A stretch of DNA of 64,000 bases. Origin: Ruminococcus sp. HUN007. GTDB taxonomy: Bacteria > Bacillota > Clostridia > Oscillospirales > Ruminococcaceae. Position 1 is the stretch's first letter; every line of letters starts with the position of its first letter. The DNA lies in NCBI RefSeq assembly GCF_000712055.1, contig NZ_JOOA01000002.1, positions 2,418,001 to 2,482,000 on the forward strand, read 5' to 3'. The notes below the pieces were generated by a model, which worked only from the letters and a program-made list of their open reading frames with translations, was not told the DNA's origin and ran no database searches. The position numbers and the translations under genes were made by a program. This document shows, one piece after another, positions 1 through 9,274 of this stretch.

Positions 1-900
1 GGTACAGGTACGGGAATCGTAATGTCGAAGGACGGATACATTCTGACAAACGCACACGTTATCTGTGACGATGACTTCGGCGTTGCGAAGAAGATAACCA
101 TCAGACTTTCCGACGAAACGGAATACGATGCAGCAATAGTCGGTTATGACAGACAGACTGACCTTGCGGTTTTAAAGGCTGATGCCAAGGATGAAATGGT
201 TCCTGCTGAGTTCGGCAGCTCGGAAAGCCTTAAAGTAGGCGATCCTGCGCTTGCCATCGGTAATCCTCTTGGATTCGACCTTTTCGGTACACTTACAGCC
301 GGGTATATCTCAGGACTCAACCGTGAGATCTCGGTAAACGATACAACAATGAAGCTTATCCAGACCGATGCGGCCATCAACAACGGTAACTCAGGCGGTC
401 CGCTTATCAACCAGTACGGCCAGGTAATAGGCATCAATTCCATGAAACTGTCATCTTCATATTCATCTTCAACAGCTACTATCGAGGGACTCGGTTTTGC
501 CATCCCGATAGATGACGCCAAAAAGATCATAGACGATCTGACATCTCACGGCTATGTTACAGGCCGTCCTCAGCTCGGTATCACATACAAGGATCTTTCC
601 AAGAGCGGATCTGCTTATCAGGGCAGAGGTGCATCAGGAACAAGCGGCGTGCAGGTCGTAAGTGTCAATGAAAACGGTCCAGCAGACAAGGCAGGCATCA
701 AGGCAGGGGATGTGATCGTCGGAGCTGACGGTGAACTTGTATCCTGTGCCGAAGACCTCAAAGCAGCGCTTAAGGACAAAAATGCCGGTGACACCATCAA
801 GCTTACTGTTGTAAGAAACAGGAACTACTACGATGTTGATGTTACACTTGAGGATCTTAAACCGGATGCTTCAAGAGAAAAAGCAGGCAGCAGACAGTGA
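1..900 (+). CDS. htrA: HtrA/DegP-type serine protease, 5' partial
   Basis: The frame is open from base 1, so the N-terminus (probably a membrane anchor and linker) lies outside the window; the first ATG at 22 is internal. This is a trypsin-fold envelope protease of the HtrA family, which degrades misfolded exported proteins. The visible triad is His in TNAHV, Asp in DLAVLKAD and Ser in GNSGGPL. A C-terminal PDZ domain follows (about residues 195-280, containing GPADKAGIKAGDVIVGADG). The gene ends in a charged tail and is followed by a strong hairpin terminator. Family assignment is firm; which HtrA paralogue it is cannot be told from the fragment. Confidence 0.93.
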   Translation, partial: GTGTGIVMSKDGYILTNAHVICDDDFGVAKKITIRLSDETEYDAAIVGYDRQTDLAVLKADAKDEMVPAEFGSSESLKVGDPALAIGNPLGFDLFGTLTAGYISGLNREISVNDTTMKLIQTDAAINNGNSGGPLINQYGQVIGINSMKLSSSYSSSTATIEGLGFAIPIDDAKKIIDDLTSHGYVTGRPQLGITYKDLSKSGSAYQGRGASGTSGVQVVSVNENGPADKAGIKAGDVIVGADGELVSCAEDLKAALKDKNAGDTIKLTVVRNRNYYDVDVTLEDLKPDASREKAGSRQ

Positions 901-926
901 TCAATTTGATTCCATAAATATAAATG

Positions 927-966
927 AAAAGCCAGCGGCAATGCATTAACTGCCGCTGGCTTTTCG
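927..966 (+). terminator. Rho-independent terminator after htrA
   Basis: A perfect 10-bp stem (931-940 with 951-960) with a 10-nt loop is followed by TTTT. A-rich bases on the other side could also let it act on the minus strand. A second 12-bp inverted repeat at 988-1013 lies between the convergent genes. Confidence 0.85.
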
Positions 967-1078
967 TTTTCGGATTCATTTAAGAAAACGGTGATTTATT
1001 CATAAATCACCGTGGGGCAGGGGCGAAGCTGTTTTTCCGGTTTGATCAGTGTTTCCTTAATAAAATTGTTAAACAGTA

Positions 1079-1984
1079 TCAGTTGTTTTTTCTGTAGCTT
1101 CTTGTTGAAAGGAAGCATGTAAGTATCACTGTGAAGTCAAGAACGATCAGCCAGATGAGCACCAGCGTACGCTTGGTGTATACATATTCCTTTGAAACAA
1201 TATCCATTAACACCGTATGATCGTCAAAGTATTCGTAAAATACAAATGATGGTTCAAGTGTGTATCGGAAAGAGAAATACCCCTTTTGTTTTCTGAATTT
1301 TTCAGCAGGGATGATGCAGTCAGAACCAATAAGACTCGCATTGCCGTGAGCGACGAATTTTCCGGTTTCCGTATCGGCCATGGCAATGGTTCCGTCTCCG
1401 AATGACGGGCTTCTGCGGATCATCAGTGAGGCATCAGCGTATTTTGAAAGTTCGTTCAGAGCAGGACTTTTAAAAACGGCTATTACCAGACCGCCGCCGC
1501 TTCTGCGTGTAACTGCAGTCTGGAATATGACCTGTCCGTCTTTTTCGTCTGTTACAGTGCTGCAGTACTGCTTTACTGTAAGGCCTTTTCTGAAACGCTC
1601 ATCAGCAAATTCAGTTTTCGATTCCGGTGTGGTACTGAATATGACGAGGCCGTTTCTGTCAGTTATCATTATTTCGTCAGCTCCGGATGCTATTCGCAGC
1701 TCTTCCGAAGTCATGTCCTCGCTGAAGGTTTTCGGAAGCTGGGACACAAGCACTGACAGAGTCTGTGTTCTGAGTTCGTATTCGCTGCACAGTTCTTCTT
1801 TCATCTGTTCATATTTGTTCCTGTCTTCTCTGATTCCGGTTATAATAGCGGAAAGATGTTCGGCTGCTGTGTCGGAAGCAAGATGCTTTTCCACAACACC
1901 TATTGAATAGAACGCAATATAAATGATGATGGCTGAAATTATGACCGGAGCGATAAGTATCCTGTAAAGTGAAAATTTTTTCAT
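1079..1984 (-). CDS. Membrane-anchored extracytoplasmic sensor-like protein, no output domain
   Basis: 301 aa. It has one N-terminal membrane segment (about residues 8-28), a large extracytoplasmic region, and a second membrane segment near the C-terminus (about 272-292) followed by only a few charged residues. The outer part contains strand patterns such as EIMITDRNGLVIFSTT and GQVIFQTAVTRRSGGGLVIAVF, which look like a Cache/PAS-fold ligand-binding sensor of chemoreceptors and histidine kinases. No HAMP, kinase, GGDEF or methyl-accepting domain follows, so it is either a lone sensor or a remnant that signals through a partner. Its start codon overlaps the stop of the upstream small membrane gene by 4 bases (ATGA), so the two are translationally coupled. 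The Cache-like call is inference from pattern. Confidence 0.6.
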   Translation of the reverse strand: MKKFSLYRILIAPVIISAIIIYIAFYSIGVVEKHLASDTAAEHLSAIITGIREDRNKYEQMKEELCSEYELRTQTLSVLVSQLPKTFSEDMTSEELRIASGADEIMITDRNGLVIFSTTPESKTEFADERFRKGLTVKQYCSTVTDEKDGQVIFQTAVTRRSGGGLVIAVFKSPALNELSKYADASLMIRRSPSFGDGTIAMADTETGKFVAHGNASLIGSDCIIPAEKFRKQKGYFSFRYTLEPSFVFYEYFDDHTVLMDIVSKEYVYTKRTLVLIWLIVLDFTVILTCFLSTRSYRKNN

Positions 1985-2355
1985 GATCTGTTACCGGACT
2001 GCCGGCAGTCGTCAGGAAGACCGGTGCCGGTCATTTCGTTATACTGACGGTACATTTTCTGAACACTGTTTTCGAGAAAATAGTAGTGAAAAACATAAGG
2101 AATGAGCAGTACAAGGAGAAGTCCCGTGAGAACAGCATAAGTGATGTTCTCCGTGCAGGCGAGAATACCTATTGCAATAAAGAGCATCAGGGCGAAAAGT
2201 GCCATAACGATGAGGTGCATATGCCTTTCGTGCTGCATGAATGCTATCTGCTTTAAGTGTTCTTCCCTGAGAGCACCGATCTTTTCCGGATCTTTTTCCG
2301 CAAGGATCCGGTCAGCATAGGCAAGGTATGCTGTAAGATATTTTCTCATGACCAT
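1981..2355 (-). CDS. Small two-TM membrane protein
   Basis: 124 aa with a charged N-terminal helix, two hydrophobic segments (about residues 45-63 and 70-90) and a short polar tail. I do not recognise the family. It begins after a GGAGG-type ribosome site just upstream of 2355, and its stop overlaps the start of the sensor-like gene by 4 bases, so the two very likely form an operon and may act as one complex. Confidence 0.6.
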   Translation of the reverse strand: MVMRKYLTAYLAYADRILAEKDPEKIGALREEHLKQIAFMQHERHMHLIVMALFALMLFIAIGILACTENITYAVLTGLLLVLLIPYVFHYYFLENSVQKMYRQYNEMTGTGLPDDCRQSGNRS

Positions 2356-2471
2356 CCTCCTTAGTAATGCTTTATGGATGCACTGATCTGATCACGTAAC
2401 AGCGTCCGCTGCCGGACGCGGAGTTTCGCTGCGAACATCAGCACAGCTTAACTGATCTGAGCTTCCTTGTA

Positions 2472-2945
2472 TCAGGCAACAGCTGTGAAAGCAGTAAAAC
2501 CGAGCAGAGTGAGTACAGTGATTATTGCTGCTGCAAGAAGGACTCCGCAGCTTATTGCGATGATGCTCTTTTTAAAGTCGAGGTCAAGAAGACTTGCAGC
2601 GAGAGTTCCTGTCCATGCACCTGTTCCCGGAAGCGGGATGCCTACGAAAAGCATAAGTGCCCAGAACATACCCTTTCCAGCTTTAGCTTTGAGTTTTTCA
2701 CCGCCGTGATGTCCTTTCTTAAGACACCAGCTGAAGAACTTGCCGATCACCGGCTTGTCAGCACCCCATTCAAGTACACGGCGTGCAAAGAAGAAGATGA
2801 AAGGAACTGGCACTATATTGCCAATCATGCATAACAGTATTGCGGTTTTCCAGTCCACGCCCATAGCAACACCTGCAGGTATCCCTGCACGAAGCTCAAC
2901 GAGCGGTACCATTGAAATAAGAAATGTGAGTATGTATTCTTTCAT
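2472..2945 (-). CDS. Small multidrug-export-type membrane protein (COG2426-like)
   Basis: 157 aa from the chosen ATG at 2945, which sits 5-6 bases downstream of an AGGAGGC site; an upstream in-frame start at 2993 has no such site. The protein is strongly hydrophobic with about four membrane segments and contains the family-typical stretches LVELRAGIPAGVAMG near the N-terminus and GIPLPGTGAWTGTLAA in the second half. These match the family annotated as putative small multi-drug export proteins; the transported substrate is not established for most members. It is followed by a separate minus-strand unit at 2355. Confidence 0.75.
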   Translation of the reverse strand: MKEYILTFLISMVPLVELRAGIPAGVAMGVDWKTAILLCMIGNIVPVPFIFFFARRVLEWGADKPVIGKFFSWCLKKGHHGGEKLKAKAGKGMFWALMLFVGIPLPGTGAWTGTLAASLLDLDFKKSIIAISCGVLLAAAIITVLTLLGFTAFTAVA

Positions 2946-3035
2946 AGAAGCCTCCTGAAATATTATTATTCGTTTATAGTCCGTTATAATCAATTATAGT
3001 ACACCCATGGTCTGTTGTCAATGAAAATGCGCATT

Positions 3036-3081
3036 AAACGAAGTACCGCATATGCATGGGGGTGCATATGCGGTACCGTTT
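3036..3081. other. Strong hairpin in a gene-free stretch
   Basis: A perfect 14-bp inverted repeat (3043-3056 with 3063-3076) has a 6-nt loop and is extended by an AAACG/CGTTT pair with a 2-nt bulge. Neither strand has a T-run after it, so it is not a standard terminator. The rest of 2946-3390 holds only AT-rich sequence with no gene that I can support. Confidence 0.5.
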
Positions 3082-3390
3082 GATGAAAATATAGGGGAAA
3101 TGAAAAAAGTATAAAACCATGAATTTCTTCCTGGTTTCATTCGAGAAATAGTTAGGTTATATGAATGTAAAACGACCTACACATATATTATATCTTTTAA
3201 TAGTCTCTTAGTCAATAGAAGCAGTGCAAAAAACAGGCACTAAAGGGTTTAATTTTTCATATTTGTTGATATTGCTTTTATATCGTTTGATTTATGTGAT
3301 AAAATGCGCTTATTTCACAACTGCCGGCAGGAGAGCCCGTGTTCTGTATTATATTGATATTTTAGCGGAAATTTGCATAATGAATAATGA

Positions 3391-3429
3391 TATAAAACAA
3401 TAAACCATCGCATGCGCGATGGTTTATTG
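3391..3429 (-). terminator. Terminator downstream of tRNA-Gln
   Basis: A 14-bp perfect inverted repeat (3398-3411 with 3416-3429) is followed on the minus strand by GTTTTAT. It lies about 100 nt after the tRNA on the same strand. Confidence 0.6.
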
Positions 3430-3527
3430 CAAGGAAATATATGAGAAAAACACGATTTAATAAGAAACTTTCAACTTTACAAAATAATAAGCAAGCCACA
3501 TCAAGTAACTTGCCCCTATTTAATGAG

Positions 3528-3599
3528 TTGGGGCGGAAGGATTTGAACCCTCGAATGGTGGAGTCAGAGTCCACTGCCTTACCACTTGGCGACGCCCCA
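3528..3599 (-). tRNA. tRNA-Gln (anticodon CUG)
   Basis: On the minus strand the acceptor stem TGGGGCG pairs with CGCCCCA. The D-arm GCCAAGTGGTAAGGC, an anticodon stem GTGGA/TCCAC around loop CTCTGAC (anticodon CTG), and a T-arm with GGTTCAAAT are all present. The 3' CCA is not encoded. It decodes CAG glutamine codons. Confidence 0.92.
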
Positions 3600-3842
3600 G
3601 TTTATGTATGTCCGTCATCTGACGACTTCTTAATTATATCACAACGCATACCCCAAGTCAACACTTTTTTTCTGAAATTCAGAGGTTTGTGAAAACTGTA
3701 CACCGATATCCTCAAACGGAATGACTTTTAATGCACAACCAACATGCGAAGCCGGTTTTCATGCACTGAAATACCGCTGTATACCGTTAGGCACAGTTTC
3801 CGGTGTATCAGTTTTCCGTGTGCAGTTTACAGGTATCTCCTG

Positions 3843-3871
3843 TGGATTTTTCATCAGAAATATAGTATAAT
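3843..3871 (+). promoter_or_regulatory. Candidate promoter for ispD-ispF
   Basis: A perfect TATAAT at 3866-3871 lies 17 bases after a weak -35 (TGGATT, 3843-3848). Transcription would begin near 3878, which argues against translation starting at the ATG at 3880. Confidence 0.45.
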
Positions 3872-3927
3872 GTAATAGTGTGCTGTCACCGACGCACACT
3901 GACTCTTTTGAAAGGGGATGTTCATTT

Positions 3928-4614
3928 TTGGATACTTCAGTAATAATTGTAGCTGCGGGTAACTCAACCAGGATGCAGGGAACTGACAAGCAGATTGCCG
4001 AAGTCGGCGGAATGCCTGTAATTGTTCGTTCAATGCTGGCGTTTGAAAAGTGCGGAAGCGTTGCCGAAATCGTCGTTGTCACCCGTGAAGATATAATCGA
4101 AAAGATAAAAGCACTGGCTTCGGAATACGGAGTAAGCAAACTTTCCTGTGTAGTGAAGGGCGGCAGTACGCGTCAGGAGAGCGTTATAAACGGGCTCCAC
4201 GCCATCTCGGATTCAACTCGGATGATCGCTGTTCATGACGGTGCCCGTCCGCTTGTAAAGCCGGAATACATTGAAAAGACTATCAAAGATGCAAGAGTTT
4301 TCGGCGGTGCTGTGCTTGGAGTGCCGGTGAAGGATACTATAAAGGTCGTTGACGGCGGGCTTATCACCGATACACCTCCGCGTTCATCACTCTATATTAC
4401 CCAGACACCGCAGGTGTTCATGCGCTCACTTTATAACAGGGGAGTTGAATTTGCTGCCAGAAACTGTCTTGACTTCACCGATGACTGTCAGATGGCGGAA
4501 GCAGTCGGTGCGAAGATCTGCATGACAACAGGTGACTACACCAACATAAAAATAACCACACCTGAGGATATTGCCATTGCTGAGGCGATACTCGGTGCGA
4601 ACGGAGGTAAATAA
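3928..4614 (+). CDS. ispD: 2-C-methyl-D-erythritol 4-phosphate cytidylyltransferase
   Basis: IspD catalyses the CTP-dependent activation of methylerythritol phosphate in the MEP isoprenoid pathway. The N-terminal nucleotide-binding signature VIIVAAGNSTRMQG and the later HDGARPLV and TPQVF motifs are all present. I chose a TTG start at 3928 (228 aa) because a GAAAGGGGA ribosome site lies about 9 bases upstream, the predicted transcription start is near 3878, and the length then matches the family. An in-frame ATG at 3880 would add 16 unsupported residues. The stop codon is followed immediately by the ispF ATG, so the two MEP-pathway genes are coupled. Confidence 0.94.
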   Translation: MDTSVIIVAAGNSTRMQGTDKQIAEVGGMPVIVRSMLAFEKCGSVAEIVVVTREDIIEKIKALASEYGVSKLSCVVKGGSTRQESVINGLHAISDSTRMIAVHDGARPLVKPEYIEKTIKDARVFGGAVLGVPVKDTIKVVDGGLITDTPPRSSLYITQTPQVFMRSLYNRGVEFAARNCLDFTDDCQMAEAVGAKICMTTGDYTNIKITTPEDIAIAEAILGANGGK

Positions 4615-5091
4615 ATGTTCAGAACAGGACACGGTTATGATGTTCATAAACTTACAGAAGGCAGAGACCTCATTATAGGCGGCGTAAAAATACCGCATGA
4701 AAAAGGTCTGCTCGGCCACTCGGATGCAGATGTGCTGGTCCATGCCGTAATGGATTCGCTTCTCGGTGCAGCTGCACTCGGAGATATAGGAAAGCATTTT
4801 CCGGACACCGATGAAAGATTCAGAGGAGCCGACAGTATAAAGCTTCTTGAACATGTTGCCCGGCTGCTTGAAGAAAAGGGTTATAAAATAGGAAACATCG
4901 ATGCCACGGTGATCGCACAGGCACCGAAACTTGCGCCGTACATTGAAACTATGCGTGAAAACATTGCCGCTGCTGCCGGATGCGAAAAAGATGCTGTGAA
5001 TGTTAAGGCAACTACCGAGGAACATCTTGGATTTACAGGAGAAAAGCTTGGCATTTCAGCACATTCAGTATGCCTGATATACAGGGACTGA
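4615..5091 (+). CDS. ispF: 2-C-methyl-D-erythritol 2,4-cyclodiphosphate synthase
   Basis: 158 aa, the usual IspF length. IspF cyclises CDP-methylerythritol phosphate with loss of CMP in the MEP pathway. The N-terminal metal-binding motif GHGYDVHK, the [19 protein letters not shown] segment and the C-terminal [10 protein letters not shown] motif are all intact. Its ATG abuts the ispD stop, so it depends on the ispD transcript and probably on translational coupling. About 240 bases of AT-rich sequence with the pckA promoter follow. Confidence 0.96.
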   Translation: MFRTGHGYDVHKLTEGRDLIIGGVKIPHEKGLLGHSDADVLVHAVMDSLLGAAALGDIGKHFPDTDERFRGADSIKLLEHVARLLEEKGYKIGNIDATVIAQAPKLAPYIETMRENIAAAAGCEKDAVNVKATTEEHLGFTGEKLGISAHSVCLIYRD

Positions 5092-5219
5092 CGTGTCTGT
5101 CCGCAGACAGCATCTGTGACATGAAAAACGTTTTCAGATAAGCGTTACGGAATTATATGTCATTTTTTTGTCCGCAGAAACGGTTTTCTGAAAATCTGAA
5201 AAAATTTTTTAAAAATATA

Positions 5220-5248
5220 GTGCAGTCTTTAATGATTTGTGGTATAAT
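5220..5248 (+). promoter_or_regulatory. Candidate pckA promoter
   Basis: A TATAAT hexamer at 5243-5248 sits in a very AT-rich stretch about 85 bases before the pckA start; the matching -35 (around 5220-5225) is poor. Confidence 0.4.
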
Positions 5249-5330
5249 ATATTTTGATGTGTATCGTCATATGACACCGGCGGTATACATGGCAAATTAA
5301 AATTATCAAATAAGAAAGAGGTCGTTAAAA

Positions 5331-6935
5331 ATGTCAAAGATTGATTTAACAAAGTATGGCATCACAGGCACAACGGAGATCGTTTATAATCCTTCTTACG
5401 AAGTTCTTTTCGAAGAAGAAACAAAGGCTTCCAACACAGGTTACGAAGTTGGACAGAATACCGAACTCAACGCTGTAAATGTAATGACAGGTATCTATAC
5501 AGGACGTTCACCTAAAGACAAGTACATCGTTGAAGATGCTAACTCAAAGGACACAGTATGGTGGGATTCAAAGGAATATCCAAACGATAACCACAAGATG
5601 TCAGAGAGCACATGGGCTGCTGTAAAGGATATCGCAAAGAAGGAACTCTCAAACAAGAGACTCTTCGTTGTTGATGCTTTCTGCGGTGCAAACAAGGACA
5701 CAAGAATGGCTGTTCGTTTCATCGTTGAAGTTGCTTGGCAGGCTCACTTTGTTAAGAACATGTTCATCGTTCCTACAGAAGAAGAACTCAAGAACTTTGA
5801 ACCTGACTTCGTAGTATACAACGCTTCAAAGGCTAAGGTTGAAAACTTCAAGGAACTCGGACTCAACTCTGAAACATGTGTAGCTTTCAACATCACAAGC
5901 AAGGAACAGGTTATCATCAATACATGGTACGGCGGTGAAATGAAGAAGGGTATGTTCTCAATGATGAACTACTACCTCCCGCTCAAGGGCATCGCTTCAA
6001 TGCACTGCTCAGCTAACACAGATATGGAAGGCAAGAACACAGCAGTATTCTTCGGCCTTTCAGGTACAGGTAAGACAACACTTTCTACAGATCCTAAGAG
6101 ACTCCTCATCGGCGATGACGAACACGGCTGGGACGACAACGGCGTATTCAACTTCGAAGGCGGCTGCTATGCTAAGGTTATCGGCCTCGACAAGGAATCT
6201 GAACCTGACATCTACAACGCTATCAAGAGAAATGCTCTTCTCGAAAACGTAACAGTAGACAAGGACGGCAAGATCGACTTCGACGACAAGAGCGTTACAG
6301 AAAACACTCGTGTATCTTACCCGATCAGCCACATCAACAACATTGTTAAGCCAATCTCTGCAGCTCCTGCAGCTAACAATGTAATCTTCCTCTCAGCTGA
6401 TGCTTTCGGTGTACTCCCTCCAGTATCTATCCTCACACCGGAACAGACACAGTACTACTTCCTCTCAGGCTTCACAGCTAAGCTCGCTGGTACAGAACGT
6501 GGTATCACAGAACCAACTCCTACATTCTCAGCTTGCTTCGGTCAGGCATTCCTCGAACTCCACCCAACAAAGTATGCTGAAGAGCTCGTTAAGAAGATGC
6601 AGAAGAGCGGCGCTAAGGCTTACCTCGTAAACACAGGCTGGAACGGCACAGGCAAGAGAATCACTATCAAGGATACACGTGGTATCATCGACGCTATCCT
6701 CAGCGGTGACATCAACAAGGCTCCTACAAAGAAGATCCCTATGTTCGACTTCGAAGTTCCAACAGAACTCCCAGGCGTTGACAAGAACATCCTCGACCCA
6801 AGAGATACATACGCTGATGCTTCTGAATGGGAAAAGAAGGCTAAGGATCTTGCTGAAAGATTCAACAAGAACTTTGTTAAGTACACAACAAACGAAGCTG
6901 GTAAGGCTCTCGTTGCTGCTGGTCCTAAGGCTTGA
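5331..6935 (+). CDS. pckA: Phosphoenolpyruvate carboxykinase (ATP)
   Basis: 534 aa, the normal length for the ATP-dependent enzyme that interconverts oxaloacetate and phosphoenolpyruvate. In succinate-forming rumen bacteria it usually runs in the carboxylating direction to fix CO2. The substrate motif [11 protein letters not shown] near the N-terminus, the P-loop [11 protein letters not shown] (about residues 243-253) and the metal site LIGDDEHGW are intact, as is [11 protein letters not shown] near the C-terminus. An AAGAAAGAGG ribosome site precedes the ATG. Codon use is markedly more biased (GTT, AAG, CTC, TTC) than in the neighbours, as expected of a highly expressed gene. A strong terminator follows. 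Confidence 0.97.
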   Translation: MSKIDLTKYGITGTTEIVYNPSYEVLFEEETKASNTGYEVGQNTELNAVNVMTGIYTGRSPKDKYIVEDANSKDTVWWDSKEYPNDNHKMSESTWAAVKDIAKKELSNKRLFVVDAFCGANKDTRMAVRFIVEVAWQAHFVKNMFIVPTEEELKNFEPDFVVYNASKAKVENFKELGLNSETCVAFNITSKEQVIINTWYGGEMKKGMFSMMNYYLPLKGIASMHCSANTDMEGKNTAVFFGLSGTGKTTLSTDPKRLLIGDDEHGWDDNGVFNFEGGCYAKVIGLDKESEPDIYNAIKRNALLENVTVDKDGKIDFDDKSVTENTRVSYPISHINNIVKPISAAPAANNVIFLSADAFGVLPPVSILTPEQTQYYFLSGFTAKLAGTERGITEPTPTFSACFGQAFLELHPTKYAEELVKKMQKSGAKAYLVNTGWNGTGKRITIKDTRGIIDAILSGDINKAPTKKIPMFDFEVPTELPGVDKNILDPRDTYADASEWEKKAKDLAERFNKNFVKYTTNEAGKALVAAGPKA

Positions 6936-6981
6936 TTTAAAGCTTAAAGCAAAATATAGTGTGCATCGCGCACATACGATT

Positions 6982-7010
6982 AACGGCGGTCCTTCGGGAT
7001 CGCCGTTTTG
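6982..7010 (+). terminator. Terminator after pckA
   Basis: The stem AACGGCG (6982-6988) pairs with CGCCGTT (7001-7007), extended by TCC/GGA around a TTCG tetraloop, and runs into TTTTG. Confidence 0.85.
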
Positions 7011-7067
7011 TGTTATGTACCGGCCGGTACTATCGAAAAAGGGCTGCGTTCGCAGCCCTTCAATGCT

Positions 7068-8738
7068 TTATTCTGTTTTATCACATAACCTGTGCACTTC
7101 GCTGATCTCGAGCGGTGTGCCCCAGATGAAGCCCTGGACGAGGTCGCATTTTTTCTCTTTGAGAATGTCGAGCTGGTTCTGTGCTTCGACGCCTTCTGAA
7201 ATAACTTCGAGACCGAGCGTGTGTCCCATTGAAATGATAGCGGAGATAAATGCTTCGGCGCTTCCTTCCTCTGCGTTGTTCTGAACTGCCAGATCTTCAA
7301 TGAAGCTCTTGTCGATCTTAAGAAGATTAACCGGGAGCTTTGAAAGATTTGAAAGTGAAGCGTATCCGGTTCCGAAGTCGTCAAGGGCGATCTTTATGCC
7401 TTTGGCTCTGAGACGGTTCATGTTGTCTATTGTCATGTTCATTGAACCGGCGAGACAGTACTCTGTTATTTCTATTTCAAGACATGAAGGCGGGAAGCCT
7501 GTTTCATCAAGAGCCTTTTCAACGAGTTCGACAAATCCGTTTCTTGAAAAATGCTTTGCCGAAGCATTTACTGAAAGTATAAGTTCCGGACGCTTTAAAG
7601 CAGTTTCTTTGAATTCGGCGAGAGCGTATTTCAGTACATAGCTGTCTATCTGGAAAATTATATCCGAACGTTCGGCAACATCGATCAGATCCTGGATAGG
7701 AACTGTTTCCTGCTCATCTGCGCTGATTCTTATGAGTGTTTCAAATCCGCGCAGTGTTTTGGAATCGGTGTGGTACTGCGGCTGATAAGCAAATGTGAAG
7801 CTTTTGTTGTCCAGATATTTCTTGGCCAGTGATTCGATGTAGGCGTTCTTTTTCATTGTTTCCCTGAACTGTGCCTCAAAAACCCTGACTCCGTTTTTAC
7901 CGGACGCCTTTACGTTGTAAAGTGCCATATCCGAGCATCTTATAAGCTCTGACGGATCCTTGGCGTGGTCAGGATACTTGGAGATACCGATACTTGCAGT
8001 AACATATATCTGGGAACCTGTTTCTTCAACAGGGATAGGCTGCTTTAAAGATTCTGAAATGGCTGAAGCTATTTCATTTATCCTGTTCACTCCGCTTATG
8101 ATCAGTATGAATTCATCTCCGCCTATTCTGCTGAGCATGTCACGGATGCTGATTATTTTACGGATTCTTTCAGCGCTTATGCGTATTACTTCATCTCCGA
8201 CTTTGTGTCCGTAGTTATCGTTTACAGACTTAAAATCGTCAAGATCGATGTAAAGTACACCAAAAGGTTTTCCTGCGTGGGTCATTCTTTCAAGCAGCAT
8301 AGTAATACTGCGCCTGTTGTTAAGACCGGTCAGATAGTCAGTAAGCGCTTCTTTTTCGCGTTTTCTTATCTGATTGTGGATTGTAATGACTGCGATCAGA
8401 CACACGCACATTGTAGTAAGACCTGGGATTATTTCACGATTGTTTGTTCTTAACATATGCAGTGCGGATGTTAAGAGTGTAAAAGCAGGAATCAGATAGG
8501 CAAATAACCTTGCTGATCTCTGACGCATACTTGCCAGAATTATGCATATCAGCATCTGGAGCGAAGTGACCACACCTTTGAAACTTGCTATAAAGAAGTG
8601 GTCTTCGGAGTAAGGCAGCTTTACAGGTGCTTTATCCATATTTGCGACCGAAATAAGCAGATACAGGCAAAGATAAGCAATCAGCAGAGAGATGATGAGA
8701 AGTGTACTGCCGAATTTTCGCTTGTTTCCGTTTTCCAA
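7068..8738 (-). CDS. Membrane-bound GGDEF-EAL cyclic di-GMP protein
   Basis: 556 aa from a TTG start with AGGAG about 12 bases upstream. The N-terminus holds about four membrane segments (residues 12-120). A diguanylate cyclase domain follows (about 135-290) with an intact SRIGGDEFILI active site, and a C-terminal EAL phosphodiesterase domain (about 305-550) shows the FETLIRI signature in place of strict EAL plus DDFGTGYASLSNL and KIDKSFI. Both catalytic sets look complete, so it could make or break cyclic di-GMP. The membrane part suggests control by an envelope or external signal. It stands alone between the convergent pckA and the divergent SulP gene. Confidence 0.9.
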   Translation of the reverse strand: MENGNKRKFGSTLLIISLLIAYLCLYLLISVANMDKAPVKLPYSEDHFFIASFKGVVTSLQMLICIILASMRQRSARLFAYLIPAFTLLTSALHMLRTNNREIIPGLTTMCVCLIAVITIHNQIRKREKEALTDYLTGLNNRRSITMLLERMTHAGKPFGVLYIDLDDFKSVNDNYGHKVGDEVIRISAERIRKIISIRDMLSRIGGDEFILIISGVNRINEIASAISESLKQPIPVEETGSQIYVTASIGISKYPDHAKDPSELIRCSDMALYNVKASGKNGVRVFEAQFRETMKKNAYIESLAKKYLDNKSFTFAYQPQYHTDSKTLRGFETLIRISADEQETVPIQDLIDVAERSDIIFQIDSYVLKYALAEFKETALKRPELILSVNASAKHFSRNGFVELVEKALDETGFPPSCLEIEITEYCLAGSMNMTIDNMNRLRAKGIKIALDDFGTGYASLSNLSKLPVNLLKIDKSFIEDLAVQNNAEEGSAEAFISAIISMGHTLGLEVISEGVEAQNQLDILKEKKCDLVQGFIWGTPLEISEVHRLCDKTE

Positions 8739-8974
8739 AAAATCAGAACTCCTTTTATGAATAATAAATAATTACCTGATTAATGAATGTAACCCCGTGC
8801 TTTGGTCCAAGTGCCCTATACAATAATTAATTATAACCCAAACATGAAGAAAAATCAATAAAAACCTTGATTTTGTAATAACTTAGCAAAGACATGGCTG
8901 TTCAGTGCATTGTTTTATGGCAAATTGCAGTTAATCATATTTTCTGTGCATAAAAAATTTGTTTACTCTTATCA

Positions 8975-9003
8975 TTGAAACCTACTATATTAAGTGGTAT
9001 AAT
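8975..9003 (+). promoter_or_regulatory. Promoter of the SulP leader and gene
   Basis: TTGAAA (8975-8980), a 17-base spacer and TATAAT (8998-9003) form a near-consensus sigma-70-type promoter. Transcription should begin about 9010, which leaves a 265-nt untranslated leader. Confidence 0.8.
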
Positions 9004-9009
9004 ATCAAA

Positions 9010-9260
9010 GGTTGTCTGTTATCACTGACAGCGGCACTCAGCGTTCGATCCCCCGCTCCTGAACAGGAGATAAGGGGGAATTTTTGAGGACTGAAGAACT
9101 GCAGACAGTGATATCAGTATGAAACGTTTTTCGTTTATAAGGAAACGCTGCTTAATTTTCAGACCAGTGCACAGGCCGGGGTAAAACTCCGGAAAATCAT
9201 GGTGCTGTGATCCGTAGATTCGGATCCTGAAACGAAACAGCGTTTCCGGGATTCTACAGA
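9010..9260 (+). ncRNA. Structured 5' leader of the SulP gene, possible riboswitch or attenuator
   Basis: Two folded domains are visible. The 5' domain contains a nested hairpin (CTCCT 9056-9060 with AGGAG 9065-9069, inside CCCCC/GGGGG) followed by ATTTTT, which looks like an attenuator. Segments 9013-9027 and 9102-9113 can pair in two mutually exclusive ways. The 3' domain is closed by a perfect 10-bp stem (9141-9150 with 9238-9247) that encloses at least two hairpins (9177-9192 and 9209-9226), and it ends just before the ribosome site. I could not match it to a known riboswitch class, and the ligand is unknown. Confidence 0.55.
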
Positions 9261-9274
9261 AAAGGATGTATCAA

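Noticed and set aside
3441..3692. 83-codon plus-strand frame over the tRNA
   Set aside because: It reads antisense across tRNA-Gln with no ribosome site and no protein-like composition.
9141..9260. Cobalamin-riboswitch-like words in the SulP leader (GGGGTAAAACTCC, GTGCTGTGAT)
   Set aside because: The conserved GCCAGGAGAC-type core and the spacing of a B12 riboswitch are missing; the resemblance is short.
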